A stretch of DNA of 64,000 nt from Paramacrobiotus metropolitanus (GCF_019649055.1 NW_026570273.1:496001-560000); one strand, 5' to 3'. Shown: positions 41,928-51,564, counted from the stretch's first letter. Translations and numbers: made by a program. Notes: generated by a model not told the origin, from the letters alone.

Positions 41928-42387
41928 GAAGTCAGTCCCGATGGCGCAATACATACCAAGAAAGTTTTCTGGATTGTTAATCCGCATTTTGTCTCCGTAC
42001 AAAGCGCATTGTCAGCTGTACGCCAATGGGAAAATTACCGTAAATGGTGCACGTTCAGAGCCTGCTGCAAAAGATTTGGTCGAACGGTTTGTGTCTCTAC
42101 TACAGTCTATTGGTATTAAATGTAAAGCGACTGGATTTCGAGTTGTCAATATTGTTGTTGTGCATAGTTATAACACCTGTATAAATCTTGAAAAATTTAG
42201 CTGTTTGTTTGATTTGACCTATACTCCAGAGCTGTTTAGTGGTTTGAGTTTAAAATTACCATCATGCACAGCCGTGTTGTTTTCTTCGGGAAAGTGTAAT
42301 TTTTTAGGTATTAGAAATGCCGATGAAATTGAAAATGCTGTGAAATCGGTTGGTGAAATGATACACAACTTCATGAAAGCACAATAA
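41860..42387 (+). CDS. TATA-box-binding-protein (TBP) homologue, two repeats, 175 aa
   Basis: ATG 41,860 (MPKIMNVVAVADL) places the start right at the fold. Repeat 1: NVVAVADLNTSLNL, PRKFSGLLIRIL, LYANGKITVNGARSE. Repeat 2: VNIVVVHSYNTCINL, YTPELFSGLSLKL, VLFSSGKCNFLGI. This is the bipartite TBP saddle. Of the four phenylalanines that intercalate in DNA in cellular TBP, three are Phe here (KFSG, LFSG, LFSS) and one is Tyr (LYAN). The asparagines that start both repeats (MNVV, VNIV) are kept. There is no long N-terminal tail. It likely binds TATA-like DNA in promoters of the element, or competes with host TBP; either is inference. Confidence 0.85.
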   Translation: MPKIMNVVAVADLNTSLNLAKIEKSVPMAQYIPRKFSGLLIRILSPYKAHCQLYANGKITVNGARSEPAAKDLVERFVSLLQSIGIKCKATGFRVVNIVVVHSYNTCINLEKFSCLFDLTYTPELFSGLSLKLPSCTAVLFSSGKCNFLGIRNADEIENAVKSVGEMIHNFMKAQ

Positions 42388-42389
42388 AT

Positions 42390-45300
42390 TTATTCAACTG
42401 TGTATCCGTACGGTACAGTATTCCAGTTTTTCGTTATCCTCCGCTTGTCATAAGTGACTTGCAGGCGTTTAATCATGTCTGTGTTGCGCAAAATAAGTTT
42501 AGATTTCACACGGTTAATAATATCGCGGTAATGCACATCAATATGTTTAGAATCATGTAGAATATTCAACATTGAGTGGAAATTGATTTTTTGTTTTGTC
42601 TGACCATTAATGGTAAATCCTTTCACTTTGACAACCGAGTTCCCGTCGTTGGTTACATAGGCGTAGGTCTTGGCTCCCAAGCTGACAAACTCGGTAATGA
42701 ACTGTCCAGGTTTGAGCTCGTTTGTTAGGTCACCCAAAAGCTCCCAACGGGGGATCTGGTAAGTCGGGGTGCGACACAAAAAATATAGAATCTGCAAATA
42801 CTAGAATTGTACTTGGAAATAAAGTAAGTCACTGAAATAGTAATCTACCTGTATCAAAGTACAGTAGTCGCTCTTTCACCAAATCCATAAAGTGGTACAA
42901 ATGGAGTCGGGCCCAGCATGTTGTGAAGCTAAAGAACATTATCGTTTAATAATTTTTTTACATGTACCAAATGCTCAAAATTTACACTCACCCAGCTAGG
43001 ACCACATTTGTATTAGGATTCTGCTCAACAAACCCATCTTCTTTGGTGTACGTCAGTTGCAGTACATCATCGTTGAAAAGATCCCAGGAATGAACGTGGT
43101 ATTTTCCTGAGTACAGCATCTCATAGAATTCCTTGGGGTCATGAACGTACAACGTGTTGAGTTTGTTATCCTGCATCCCTAGACGGCCCCAAAAACTGTT
43201 TAGGCACAGTTTGGACAGAGATCGCAGACCAGGATTTTCCTTTATTTTATCATATTCCAATCGGACACCTTCCCGCTGATGGAAATTTTCGATGTACTGT
43301 CGCTTTTGCGTTTCAGTAACAACACCGGCAGGCCATCCGCTCGCTTCTGTTTTGATTTTCAAAAACTTGTCCACGTATGCTTTAAACAAGTGATCTTCAG
43401 AGGTGTCGTAATGCCAAACTTCATATATACGCGTGACCTTGTATCCGCGGTTAATTGCGGTAACCAGTTCCGGTGTGCACCATGTACCTGTCAGTTCCCG
43501 TTGGCGGTCTGTGTGCTCACATTTCTCCATTGTTTGCTGATTGACACATGTCGCACACAAAGGAAAGGTCAGTTTCCCATTACTTCGATAAGGTAGTACT
43601 GGTAGCCACAAATCTCCCGGTGGTAGCACGGTGCAATGTGCCAAACCAAAATAGTCGGCAATGTCTGTGAAATTTTTTGTAATGATAACAGGATGACCGA
43701 TGGGATACCGTCGATTCTTGTTTACGAAGGGGTATTCGCTATTGACATCGAAGTACATGATTCTTTCATCTGACTGAACTGAATGAAACAATCGAACAGC
43801 ATTCGTGCGGCCGCCGTAGAAAGCATTACGAGGATGCAGAGGCTCAACAAAGGTCACATTTTTAAGGAATTGTCGCATTTCCGGGTTGGTCCTAACGGTT
43901 TCGTCGTATTCGTGCTCCCAGATTGTGGTAACGGTGTGTCCTTGGAAACGGAGGTATTGTTCCCTGTCTACCGTTTCTTTGTAGATTTCTCTCATGGGAA
44001 GATTGCGATAGGGGTGCACTGTTTCCTGGTCAACACAGGTAGGGCAGCCATGGTACCAGCAACCATAGAATTCGTAAATGTGACCAGTATCTTGACGGTA
44101 TCCATCTACAAAGTAAGGTCCGATTTTATGCTCGGTACCCGATACCATCGACTGTATTGTACAATTATCCTCTTCCTCCATCCAGGAAAGCCATTTCAAG
44201 GCTTTTGTAGATTGAAGACGATTTTTTGCAAATCTTTGCTGTGGAACGAGACCAATTTGACCCGGTTTCAGAATATACGACCTCCAAAACAGATTACATA
44301 AACCGGCAATGGTCAAAGCGGAAGTGAAAGGGCAGAGACCATTGCTTATCTCCATAAATAGTGAACGAAATTGCTGACAGCACTGACGCAGAACGGTAAC
44401 GTCATTTTGGCAATAGGTCACAAACTCTTTGCGGAAATCAAAAAGATTATTTTTTGCAACCTTATCCGAATCATACCATTCTTTAAAGGACTGTTGGGTT
44501 TTCTTGTCCATTAGTTTGTATCCGTATTCGTCCAAGTCTGGATACTCGAGAATTCGATCCCAGTTCTCCGGACGATTAAATTTATGTGGGAAAGTTCCCT
44601 TGGCTAGGTCAGGAATTCCGAATGTAGCCGGCCATTTTGACAAACTCTGGGGGTTGTAATTAATACTGTCCCGAAAATGAATGTTAAATTCTGGTACATC
44701 CAGCTGTAAAATTTTTCCCCCGTTCATTATAACTTTTGGTGTAATGGCATTTTTTAATAACCAGTTCAAAATAAAGTAGCCATCGAAAGCGCGGAAATTA
44801 TGCGCAATAATGTAATACCCTTTATGGTCAGCACTCACTAGGAAACAGCACAATGCATCAATAATACTTGTACCCAGAGGCTCACGGACCGATGGAAACA
44901 TCCATTCGTTTCCTTTGTCATCTTGAACGACTGCCAGATTGGGAATCAACTCACCATCTTCACGTACATAAGTCTCAAAATCGAAATATAAAAAATGTGC
45001 GCCCTGATTATTTTGCCGTTCCTCCATTGTGACCAAATGTGGCTGCATGAAACATTTGTGCGTTTCCGGTAGAATGTGCACATTGCAGTTTTTACAATAT
45101 ATCTCACCACACTGGTGAACGTTCCCGGCTTTTCGATTGCGCATAGAGACGACGCACTGACAGTCTTCACATACACGGACCATGCTGCACAAGGTTTTTT
45201 GAGTTCTTGTTCGGTTACCACGATCCTTCTTTGTTGCGACTTTGTGATGATCGTAACACCCCTTTCCGTAAAACGGTCGGTTGCAGTCCGCACAGTGTAT

Positions 45301-46495
45301 AACATCTGTCATATCACGCTCACAGTCTGACCGCAAACACTGGTGGCAAACGATGCTACAACGATGAGTTGTGCGATTAGAGTAACCTTTGTTACACTGG
45401 TAGCACCAATACGATCGTTTAAAAAAAGCTGGGAGCGACAGCAGGAGATCAAAATGGTTTTGGTACAGCAGCAGAACAATATGCCGATTCTTTACCTTGC
45501 CGCTGTATACAATCCGGTTTCCCTGGTCCAGACTGACAATAATAATTTGATATTCAGGAAGTGCGGCTTCAAAAAACGGAATGTCGGTAAGGTTGAACAC
45601 TCTTTGGTCGAGGTTAGCTCGGTGAATTAACTTCTTCGCTTCATTGGTCCACAATTTCTTTCCACGGCGAAGGCGGCGGCAAAGTTTTTTGTCATTGTCT
45701 GCGTACGCTTTACCCAGTACAAGTGCTCGCGCCAGACACAAATTGTCGCTATTTTTCACTTGAATTACCGATCGCATTTTTTGCAATTTTCGACGTAATA
45801 GTTGCGGCACATCCTTCCGACAACCACCGTGTGGAATTTCGGTATACTGCACAGAAATTTCAAAGGTATCATCCAAAATAAAATCTTCATGAGACTGCAA
45901 AACTTTTTCAATCTCGTCCATCCAGCGCTTTACATCTAACTGTGACCTTTGTATTGGTGGAGTCCAAATGGGGCGTTCCAGTGAGTGCGAGTCGATACGC
46001 AAACGCACCAGCTCAGTGTCACTGATATTTTTTAACACAGACTGTAGAATGTGCTCCAAGATGAACGTTATTATAAACGGGATATCAGCAAAACTAATAT
46101 CTTGAAGGTCGGACACCTTAAAAATAAAGTGCTTCAGTTAACTCTACTGTTGTCAAAAGTAAAAGCACTGTACCATACCGCAAATTAAATACTGTAGTGA
46201 TTTAGGGGTACCATATATTTAGGCTTACCTTTACAGCAAAGCACTTGAAGTGCAGCTTGTACTTTTTCGAGTATTTGTATCCGGTGCAGTCAATGGTGAC
46301 ATGCTCATCAATATCAATGAGTGGTATCTGATCTTCCGTGAGTGCCGCTGACTGCCCGCCATACTGATATAGGACGCCCTGATCTTCATCAACCCAGTCG
46401 TCCATGACTGCCAAAGCGGCGCAATCCGCAACATCGGCAGCCGAAAGTTGGTACGGTTCCATGTCCGGAGGCAGATCAGTTAAACCGGTAAGCAT
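42390..46495 (-). CDS. Protein-primed family B DNA polymerase, four exons
   Basis: Exons on the minus strand are 46,229-46,495 (ATG 46,495), 42,992-46,116, 42,849-42,928 and 42,390-42,791. The introns are 112, 63 and 57 bp with GT-AG ends (AAAG|GTAAGC...TTTAAG|G; CTGG|GTGAGT...TTTAG|C; CAG|GTAGAT...TTGCAG|A), all phase-consistent. There is a Cys-rich zinc region about residues 320-440. The exonuclease motifs are YFDFETY, NFRAFDGYF and YCQNDVTVL. The polymerase motifs are A YFDVNSEYP, B KLCLNSFWGRLG, and C YFDTDS, which is assembled only by splicing exon 3 to exon 4. One base appears missing in a TTTT run near 42,740, before GDLTNELKPGQF. It replicates the linear genome with a protein primer. 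Confidence 0.88.
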
Positions 46496-46738
46496 TGCAC
46501 AGTTTTTACATTAAAAAAAAGTTGGTTCATAACGACAAACGAAATAATAAAGGTTTACTTAACATGCTGCAAGGTTCTGCTTGACATGTACCGTTGTACC
46601 GTACATGGGTGTCCGGGTACGATACATGGTGCCCAGCAACGTACCTAGTTTCGTTATGTTACCTTCAAAATTTACGAGCTTAGCAAGACGCATTCGCATT
46701 TTCAGTCATTCCCTCTGTGTTACTTCTTGACTGCAAAA
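46496..46738. promoter_or_regulatory. Divergent intergenic region upstream of the DNA polymerase
   Basis: It contains ACATGTACC at 46,584-46,592, GGTACGATACATGGTGCCCA from 46,617 (motif in inverse orientation) and further GTACC pieces. It lies between the polymerase (minus) and the membrane protein (plus). Confidence 0.5.
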
Positions 46739-47230
46739 ATGGCCTTTTCCAAGTGTTCATTAGATGTGGAATTTCGTCGCATTAGCTTGGATGGTGAACA
46801 CCGATTTGCTTGGTGTGAATCCCAACAACCCTCTGCCAGTCTGCTGTGGACATTACCTCTGTGTATGCCATTACCGGCCCCGGGTACCAAAGGTCACATC
46901 GTAATTAGCTGGGGAGGAACCGATGCTGCTACAGCCACCACCAAGCTGGACTGCGATGGAGCTACTTACTTACGCTTTGCTGTGAATTCGCAGCACTGCT
47001 GCCGCGAAGCCAATAATTGGTCATACGGTTTGCATGGTGATGAAATGGCTATGATTTTGGACTCACCGACACATATTTTGACCGGTATTGAAACGGCCAC
47101 TGCAGTTCATGTCACCTTGGCGTACGTGGCCGGAAAAACTATCCATTCCAACGGTACGAATTGGTTTTTTATGTTAATTTTCGTACTCCAGGTGTTGACA
47201 TTTACAGGGGTGTCACAGAGTGACCTTTGA
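46739..47230 (+). CDS. Unrecognised protein with C-terminal membrane anchor, about 163 aa
   Basis: First ATG 46,739 (MAFSKCSLDVEF). A Cys-containing beta-rich body (FAWCESQQP, HIVISWGGTD, LRFAVNSQHCC) ends with the sequon NGT and a hydrophobic segment WFFMLIFVLQVLTFTGV near the C-terminus. No signal peptide is apparent, so a tail-anchored topology is possible. No family is recognised. Confidence 0.5.
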   Translation: MAFSKCSLDVEFRRISLDGEHRFAWCESQQPSASLLWTLPLCMPLPAPGTKGHIVISWGGTDAATATTKLDCDGATYLRFAVNSQHCCREANNWSYGLHGDEMAMILDSPTHILTGIETATAVHVTLAYVAGKTIHSNGTNWFFMLIFVLQVLTFTGVSQSDL

Positions 47231-47792
47231 GAAGGAAGAGGCGTTCCTTTCATTAACGAGTTATTTATTATCCGCCACTATTGTCTACTAGTTCAGCTCT
47301 TTTTTGTCCAAATTTATTTCCTTACGCAGTTAATGTGTTTTTCTAATTATTGAGCCCTACCGTAAACCGAGTTTGACTTATTATTAGTTTTTGTTCTATG
47401 TGGTTTGTCAGATGTTGATTTTCATGTGTATTGTGACATGAACACAAATGTTATTAAAAGGCGGAACGTATACCAAATTAATTATAACTTGTTCAACAAT
47501 CTTTACGGTCACAACAATGTTTACCTAACCATGTTAAAAACTTTTGCGCAACCTGTGCATTCTGAACATCTTCAAATGCGTCTCATACGCAATCCGTGTT
47601 GGTTTCATTTTTAGTCGGTTCCTAGTTAAACACCCAATCTGCGTTTCGCTCAACCTTGTACCTCTTAAAACGCTTTGAGTCCGAAGAAACACCTACTCTC
47701 ATTTTCTTGCAATTACGTTCACCGTTTTACCACAATCAATCATAACCACTTAAACAGAACTTAGTATGTAGTTTTATATTGTGCTGTTAGCT
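47231..47792. other. Spacer between convergent genes
   Basis: AT-rich. An ORF at 47,405-47,614 (69 codons, Asn/Tyr-rich) has no motif and is probably chance. Confidence 0.35.
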
Positions 47793-48278
47793 TTACTCAT
47801 CTTCCTCTTCATCATCGTCAAGATAATCGTTATCGCGAACAACAAAATCGGGTTCTTTAGCATTAGCACGCACATACATCATTAGCAGAGAGCGGTGATT
47901 CACAAGTTCTCGTATCGCTAAGCTGTTAACCACGAGGCATCTTGAAAACTCTAGATCATCAGCTAATCGTACAAATCGCAGAAAACAGGTCTTACGCTTG
48001 TTTGACCGAAAAAAACGCGATCGAAGTGTGTTAGAGTACTGCCGATACAATTCGCGTGGCACCCAGTTCTTCTTCGTACTGACTGTAGCGTCAGCCATAT
48101 CCTTCTCCCAACTTCCGTTCAGCAAGTACAAGGCAATGCGGCCGAACTCGTTACCGTTCACACTCAGTTGGGTCCAAGGCTCCGTCGTGACGACAAGTTC
48201 AGTGTACCCTGTACTTTGAATGTAGCAGTGGAGCTTGCCAGCTTTAACTGTAGGCTGCCGAGACTGGACTTTCAGCAT
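47793..48278 (-). CDS. Unrecognised protein with acidic C-terminus, 161 aa
   Basis: ATG 48,278 overlaps the stop of the upstream ORF. The middle is basic (RSRFFRSNKRKTCFLRFVRL) and the end is very acidic (YLDDDEEEDE). No family is recognised. Overlapping start and stop suggests co-transcription with 48,272-48,523. Confidence 0.5.
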   Translation of the reverse strand: MLKVQSRQPTVKAGKLHCYIQSTGYTELVVTTEPWTQLSVNGNEFGRIALYLLNGSWEKDMADATVSTKKNWVPRELYRQYSNTLRSRFFRSNKRKTCFLRFVRLADDLEFSRCLVVNSLAIRELVNHRSLLMMYVRANAKEPDFVVRDNDYLDDDEEEDE

Positions 48279-48523
48279 AATATGCTCTTTAGCCCGCTTC
48301 TTCTTCTGACTGTCTTTTCTGGCTCCCGTGTTGTTGGTTCAGGAATGTGGATTAGTGTGGCTTCCGGTACGCTGCGGTTATTAACTTCCGACACAGTTTC
48401 CGGAATAGCAAAATGGTACTGGGTGGAGTCAGGGAGCAATCCGATCGACGCTAGACAGTGGGCCAAGCTGCAATGACAAGGTTCAGTTCCGTGACCTTTC
48501 AGTTGCACTTTATGTGCTAGCAT
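48272..48523 (-). CDS. Small unrecognised protein, 83 aa
   Basis: ATG 48,523. A Cys/His-containing start (CHCSLAHCL) leads to a Pro/Glu-rich part and a basic end (RRRSGLKSILC). The stop overlaps the next ATG (ATGCTGA). It could also be the N-terminal part of the following protein separated by a frame change; I keep them apart. Confidence 0.4.
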   Translation of the reverse strand: MLAHKVQLKGHGTEPCHCSLAHCLASIGLLPDSTQYHFAIPETVSEVNNRSVPEATLIHIPEPTTREPEKTVRRRSGLKSILC

Positions 48524-48659
48524 AATCGTACAGAGCTATTCGTATTATAATCAACAAACCGCTCATACAGAGTATATATACATTGCTGCATGTACAACGG
48601 TTTCATTAAAAAATGTTTCCAATTTTATTAACCCAAAGAGTGTACCATAATAAACCCGC

Positions 48660-49040
48660 TCACCAATCGCTTTCTGGGGTGTACGTTGTCAGGACATCAC
48701 CTGGAGGTAACGCGACTTCCTCAGTGAACGTAGGGAACGCAGCTTCCTGGTACGTTGATTGCACTACCTGTGGAGCACTGACAACTGGGAATAAAAGTTC
48801 GTCCAACCAATCAAGTGATGCGGTCGAGTTGGTAACTACCGGCACCTCCCCGTCCTGGAGATCAAAACCAGTTCCGGTCAGCCCACTCGTAACTGGTAGC
48901 AAAAGCTCGTTTACCCAGTAGCTCGACGATGGACTAGGTAGAGATTGAGCGTTAACATTATTCGAAGCTGTAGGAGAGACAAATTCTAAACCAAGCTCCT
49001 CTAACGGAGCATCCGTAAGCATCCAGTCGGAAAGGTCCAT
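48660..49040 (-). CDS. Acidic protein with repeated W-x-x-E-L-L-x-P-V motif, activator-like
   Basis: First ATG 49,040 (MDLSDWMLTDAPLEELGLEF), about 126 residues. Two clear repeats are YWVNELLLPVTSG and DWLDELLFPVVSA; the N-terminus holds a looser third (PLEELGLEFVSP). Trp/Leu embedded in acidic residues in a Ser/Thr/Pro-rich disordered chain is the usual form of acidic transcription-activation domains. There is no DNA-binding domain. With the TBP-like and PC4-like proteins it suggests a co-activator; this is inference from composition. Confidence 0.5.
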   Translation of the reverse strand: MDLSDWMLTDAPLEELGLEFVSPTASNNVNAQSLPSPSSSYWVNELLLPVTSGLTGTGFDLQDGEVPVVTNSTASLDWLDELLFPVVSAPQVVQSTYQEAAFPTFTEEVALPPGDVLTTYTPESDW

Positions 49041-49100
49041 TCTGATAACTACCGACTGTTTGCATGTTGCTTTTACATACGTAACCAAGGTAGCCAAAAC

Positions 49101-49120
49101 AGTACCTGGCACCACGTACC
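49101..49120. promoter_or_regulatory. Shared motif copy upstream of the acidic protein
   Basis: AGTACCTGGCACCACGTACC matches the copy at 31,775-31,794 at 18 of 20 positions. It lies 61 bp upstream of ATG 49,040. Confidence 0.6.
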
Positions 49121-49443
49121 GTTGCTATGACTACGTTACTTGTCAAATAATATTGGTACTTGCAGTAACTCTCTGTAGCAAAGAAATGAGCGCATGCCCC
49201 TTTTACAACTCAGCGGTGGGTTTATGTAACAGTGGGATTGTGGAGGATGGCAGTACAACCAACAGTACTAAGACACCGAGTGACAGTTTTATTGACTCTG
49301 GTTTAACTAATAGACAAACCCCATCTGATGGATTTCACACACACGTTACACCATGGTAAAAATCACAAACAGCATTATCGGTGTAACTGAAACAGCACAG
49401 TAGACATATCCAAAGACTTAACCTTCAAGATCTTCTTAACATC
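49121..49443. other. Spacer upstream of the acidic protein
   Basis: An ORF on the plus strand (49,060-49,359) overlaps the promoter motif and has no recognisable domain. Nothing else seen. Confidence 0.35.
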
Positions 49444-49956
49444 TCATGGCTTACTAGAATGCATTATTTTAGTCATGCAAAACCAGGTGCTGCTGTTCTC
49501 TTCTTCGTCATTCTCGCTTTCAGAGCTTTCCCATGTCATCGTGCGCGACTGGAGTTTTGGAAAACGCAAACGCATAGTAATATCGAAATCCTTCCGGTAG
49601 AAAAACGGAGTATAACTAAGGTCCAATACACGAAGACTGGTTAAATCTTTTAACTTTTCAACCTGGAACGGAAATGAAAGCTGGTTATAGGCAAGGGACA
49701 GTTTTTCTAAAGCTGGACACTTTTCAACCAGGTCATCCACATCGCTCAAGAAATTGTCGTTAAGCATCAGTACTCGTAGGGACGGTAAAATAGGCAGTCC
49801 TATAAGATTATAAATTTCACAGCTAACTGCGCTTATTTTTCTGACACGAGTGAAGCGCTCTAAGCTAGCCCATACAACATTATCCACTGTATAACCATCA
49901 AGAACAATTTCCCGTACATCGCTGTTAAGTGTTCTTAAGTATTTATACGTTTCCAT
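49444..49956 (-). CDS. Leucine-rich-repeat protein with acidic stretch, ANP32-like
   Basis: First ATG 49,956 (METYKYLRTLNSDV), 170 residues. The LRRs include LPILPSLRVLMLNDNFL, CPALEKLSLAYNQL and LTSLRVLDLSYTPF. Then comes a cap and the acidic run SSESENDEEENSS. It is closest to the protein at 31,166-31,651 (same YLRTLNSDV start). The three LRR genes lie near opposite ends of the element (30.3, 31.4 and 49.7 kb), which suggests duplication within the element. Confidence 0.7.
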   Translation of the reverse strand: METYKYLRTLNSDVREIVLDGYTVDNVVWASLERFTRVRKISAVSCEIYNLIGLPILPSLRVLMLNDNFLSDVDDLVEKCPALEKLSLAYNQLSFPFQVEKLKDLTSLRVLDLSYTPFFYRKDFDITMRLRFPKLQSRTMTWESSESENDEEENSSTWFCMTKIMHSSKP

Positions 49957-50440
49957 TCTGATTGAACGATTCAAACTAATGCTACTACGACTTTGTCTTG
50001 TGTTCTGTTTAATAATTTTGTTTTCCCTCTAATCAGAACAATGTGGTACCTGGTATTTTACCCGGGCTGCCATGTGTATGTACCATGTAATCGTTACTGT
50101 GTACATGGCTCATTTTTATTGTGTTACAATGGCGCGGATTCCAAACAAACAATGTAAACAGCGTGCAATTTCATGAACTGTATGCGTTTGTAAGTTTGCT
50201 GCGTCCTTAGTGATTCCCATGCACCGTTTCCTTGACAACGTTGCCTGGTGACCCACGCTAATCTTACATAAATGCACTGTATTACCTTGCAAGCACATTC
50301 AGTTGTTGTATTTCGTCTGCCGAGTGAAATTATTGACCGTTCAGCCACGCTACACGTGCAGATATTGTTTTTTGCACAGCGTTCCTAGTTTTTCTTAAAT
50401 TTTCTTCGCCTTTCTGTACTGTATCCTTTATACCACCAAC
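49957..50440. promoter_or_regulatory. Divergent intergenic region with motif copies
   Basis: It holds GGTACCTGGTATTTTACCCG from 50,045 and GCTGCCATGTGTATGTACCA from 50,067, related to the shared motif. It lies between the third LRR gene (minus) and the acidic spliced gene (plus). The left border of the tandem duplication (50,419) is inside this region, so the motif itself was not copied. Confidence 0.5.
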
Positions 50441-51262
50441 ATGGCACATCCCCTGGTCAAGCACCTTGCGGCTAACGAAGATGTGGTATTCGCTACTAGT
50501 CTTCGTTTAGCCGAAATCGATGCCCTCAGCAAGACGGTACATACGCTGTCTACACAATCATAGTCACCCCAGATTTTTGTTTCACCCATATAGCGTATTA
50601 AGCGTGTCATGTTTCTATAGCCTGCCGGGTACATCCCGTCATACATGCTGACAGAGGAATACCACGAAGAGCGCGCCAAGCACCACCAGGCTGCCGTCTT
50701 CTTCATCCGCCAGATGCGTGGTGAAGAGCAAACCGTTCCCGTGGTTAACCCGCCTGTTATTACCATCGACGACAGCGATGATGACGACGTAAAAGTGGAG
50801 AAGCCGAAGCCAACGTCCACCGCGCGGGTTGTTCGTGCGCGCGTCGGATTGCCATTACGAGCTCCACCTGCTCGTCCGTCGCAACCCGTAGTGCCCGCCA
50901 ACCAGCCGCAGCCCATTCCGACGGTTCCACTTCCGGCTCCGCTTGCTGAACCGCTAATGGCTATTTTGTCGGAATCCGGCCCCGCTTCCTACTCTGCTCC
51001 ACCACCATTAGTTCCACCTGGCATAACGCAGCCAGTGCCTGCCGCCCCCCTACCGCATGTCCTAGCGGAACCGATGTGGGGTGTCATCGAGGATGGCAAT
51101 CCGGGTATGGTGTTGTGTAACGGGCTTCCATCCTCATCTCCAGTTTCCGATGACGACATGGGAATTGTGGAAGAATATGGTAGCATCGATGAGTATTTGG
51201 CTGATCAACGTTTGGTTGATCATGTTCTGACTGAGGAAGAGTTGCTTGACCTTTTTGTTTAG
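50441..51262 (+). CDS. Spliced acidic/proline-rich protein with SUMO-interacting-like motif, 245 aa
   Basis: Exons are 50,441-50,536 and 50,621-51,262, with an 84-bp GT-AG intron (ACG|GTACAT...CTATAG|CC) in phase 0; without splicing the first ORF stops early. The N-terminus is helical (LAANEDVVFATSLRLAEIDA, then YHEERAKHHQAAVFFIRQMR). Next is VITIDDSDDDD, the form of a SUMO-interaction motif. Then a long Pro-rich disordered region and an acidic hydrophobic C-terminus (VLTEEELLDLFV), typical of activation domains. It is the last gene before the right TIR. No family is recognised; a regulatory nuclear role is inference. Confidence 0.6.
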
Positions 51263-51358
51263 TTTTGGTGTTTGTTTAGTTAGCCTTCAATATAATTACT
51301 AAGTGACCAATGGGTCACGGATTCGTAGCACTTCGCACTTAATAAAATATGCAGGGCG

Positions 51359-51564
51359 TTTTCTCGGTTTGATTCCGACCAGCTGGGCTGGACTTGAACC
51401 AGCCCAGCTGGAGCCACCGCGTAATTACATACATACAAAAAGCAGTGAATATCGAACGATATTCACATCCACAATACTGGCTATTGACTGCACACATATA
51501 CAAAACGCGGCTCTCGACCGCATACATGTACAAAGGGTGGTTTTCCAACAATACATGTACTACT
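51359..51564. repeat. Right terminal inverted repeat of the Polinton
   Basis: Inverted relative to 29,370-29,575 and followed by the TSD copy GTGAAC at 51,565-51,570. It has the counterpart hairpin CCAGCTGGGC...GCCCAGCTGG: both arms changed together relative to the left TIR (TTGGG/CCCAA to CTGGG/CCCAG), so the stem is kept. Confidence 0.9.

Larger units (their letters stand above)
29370..51564. mobile_element. Complete Polinton/Maverick (adintovirus-type) element, 22,195 bp
   Basis: Both ends start with AGTAGTACATGTATTG and are inverted copies. The 6-bp sequence GTGAAC directly repeats outside both ends (29,364-29,369 and 51,565-51,570); a 6-bp TSD is the Polinton rule. Inside are all hallmark genes: protein-primed DNA polymerase, retroviral-type integrase, FtsK/HerA-type packaging ATPase, adenovirus-type protease, double-jelly-roll capsid protein and penton. 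The presence of capsid genes makes it an integrated virus-like element as well as a transposon. Several genes carry single-base frame changes, so competence is unproven. Confidence 0.93.

Noticed and set aside
42988-46116. DNA polymerase starting at 46,116
   Set aside because: That start codon is GTG directly at a splice acceptor; an upstream ATG exon (46,229-46,495) joins in phase.
47405-47614. Small Asn/Tyr-rich ORF inside the Polinton
   Set aside because: AT-rich spacer between convergent genes, no motif or promoter copy.
50428-50916. Minus-strand ORF of 162 codons
   Set aside because: Shadow of the spliced acidic gene on the plus strand, whose intron and exon phases are consistent.
29370-51564. 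Endogenous retrovirus because of the integrase
   Set aside because: No reverse transcriptase, gag or LTRs; protein-primed DNA polymerase, packaging ATPase and double-jelly-roll capsid identify a Polinton.
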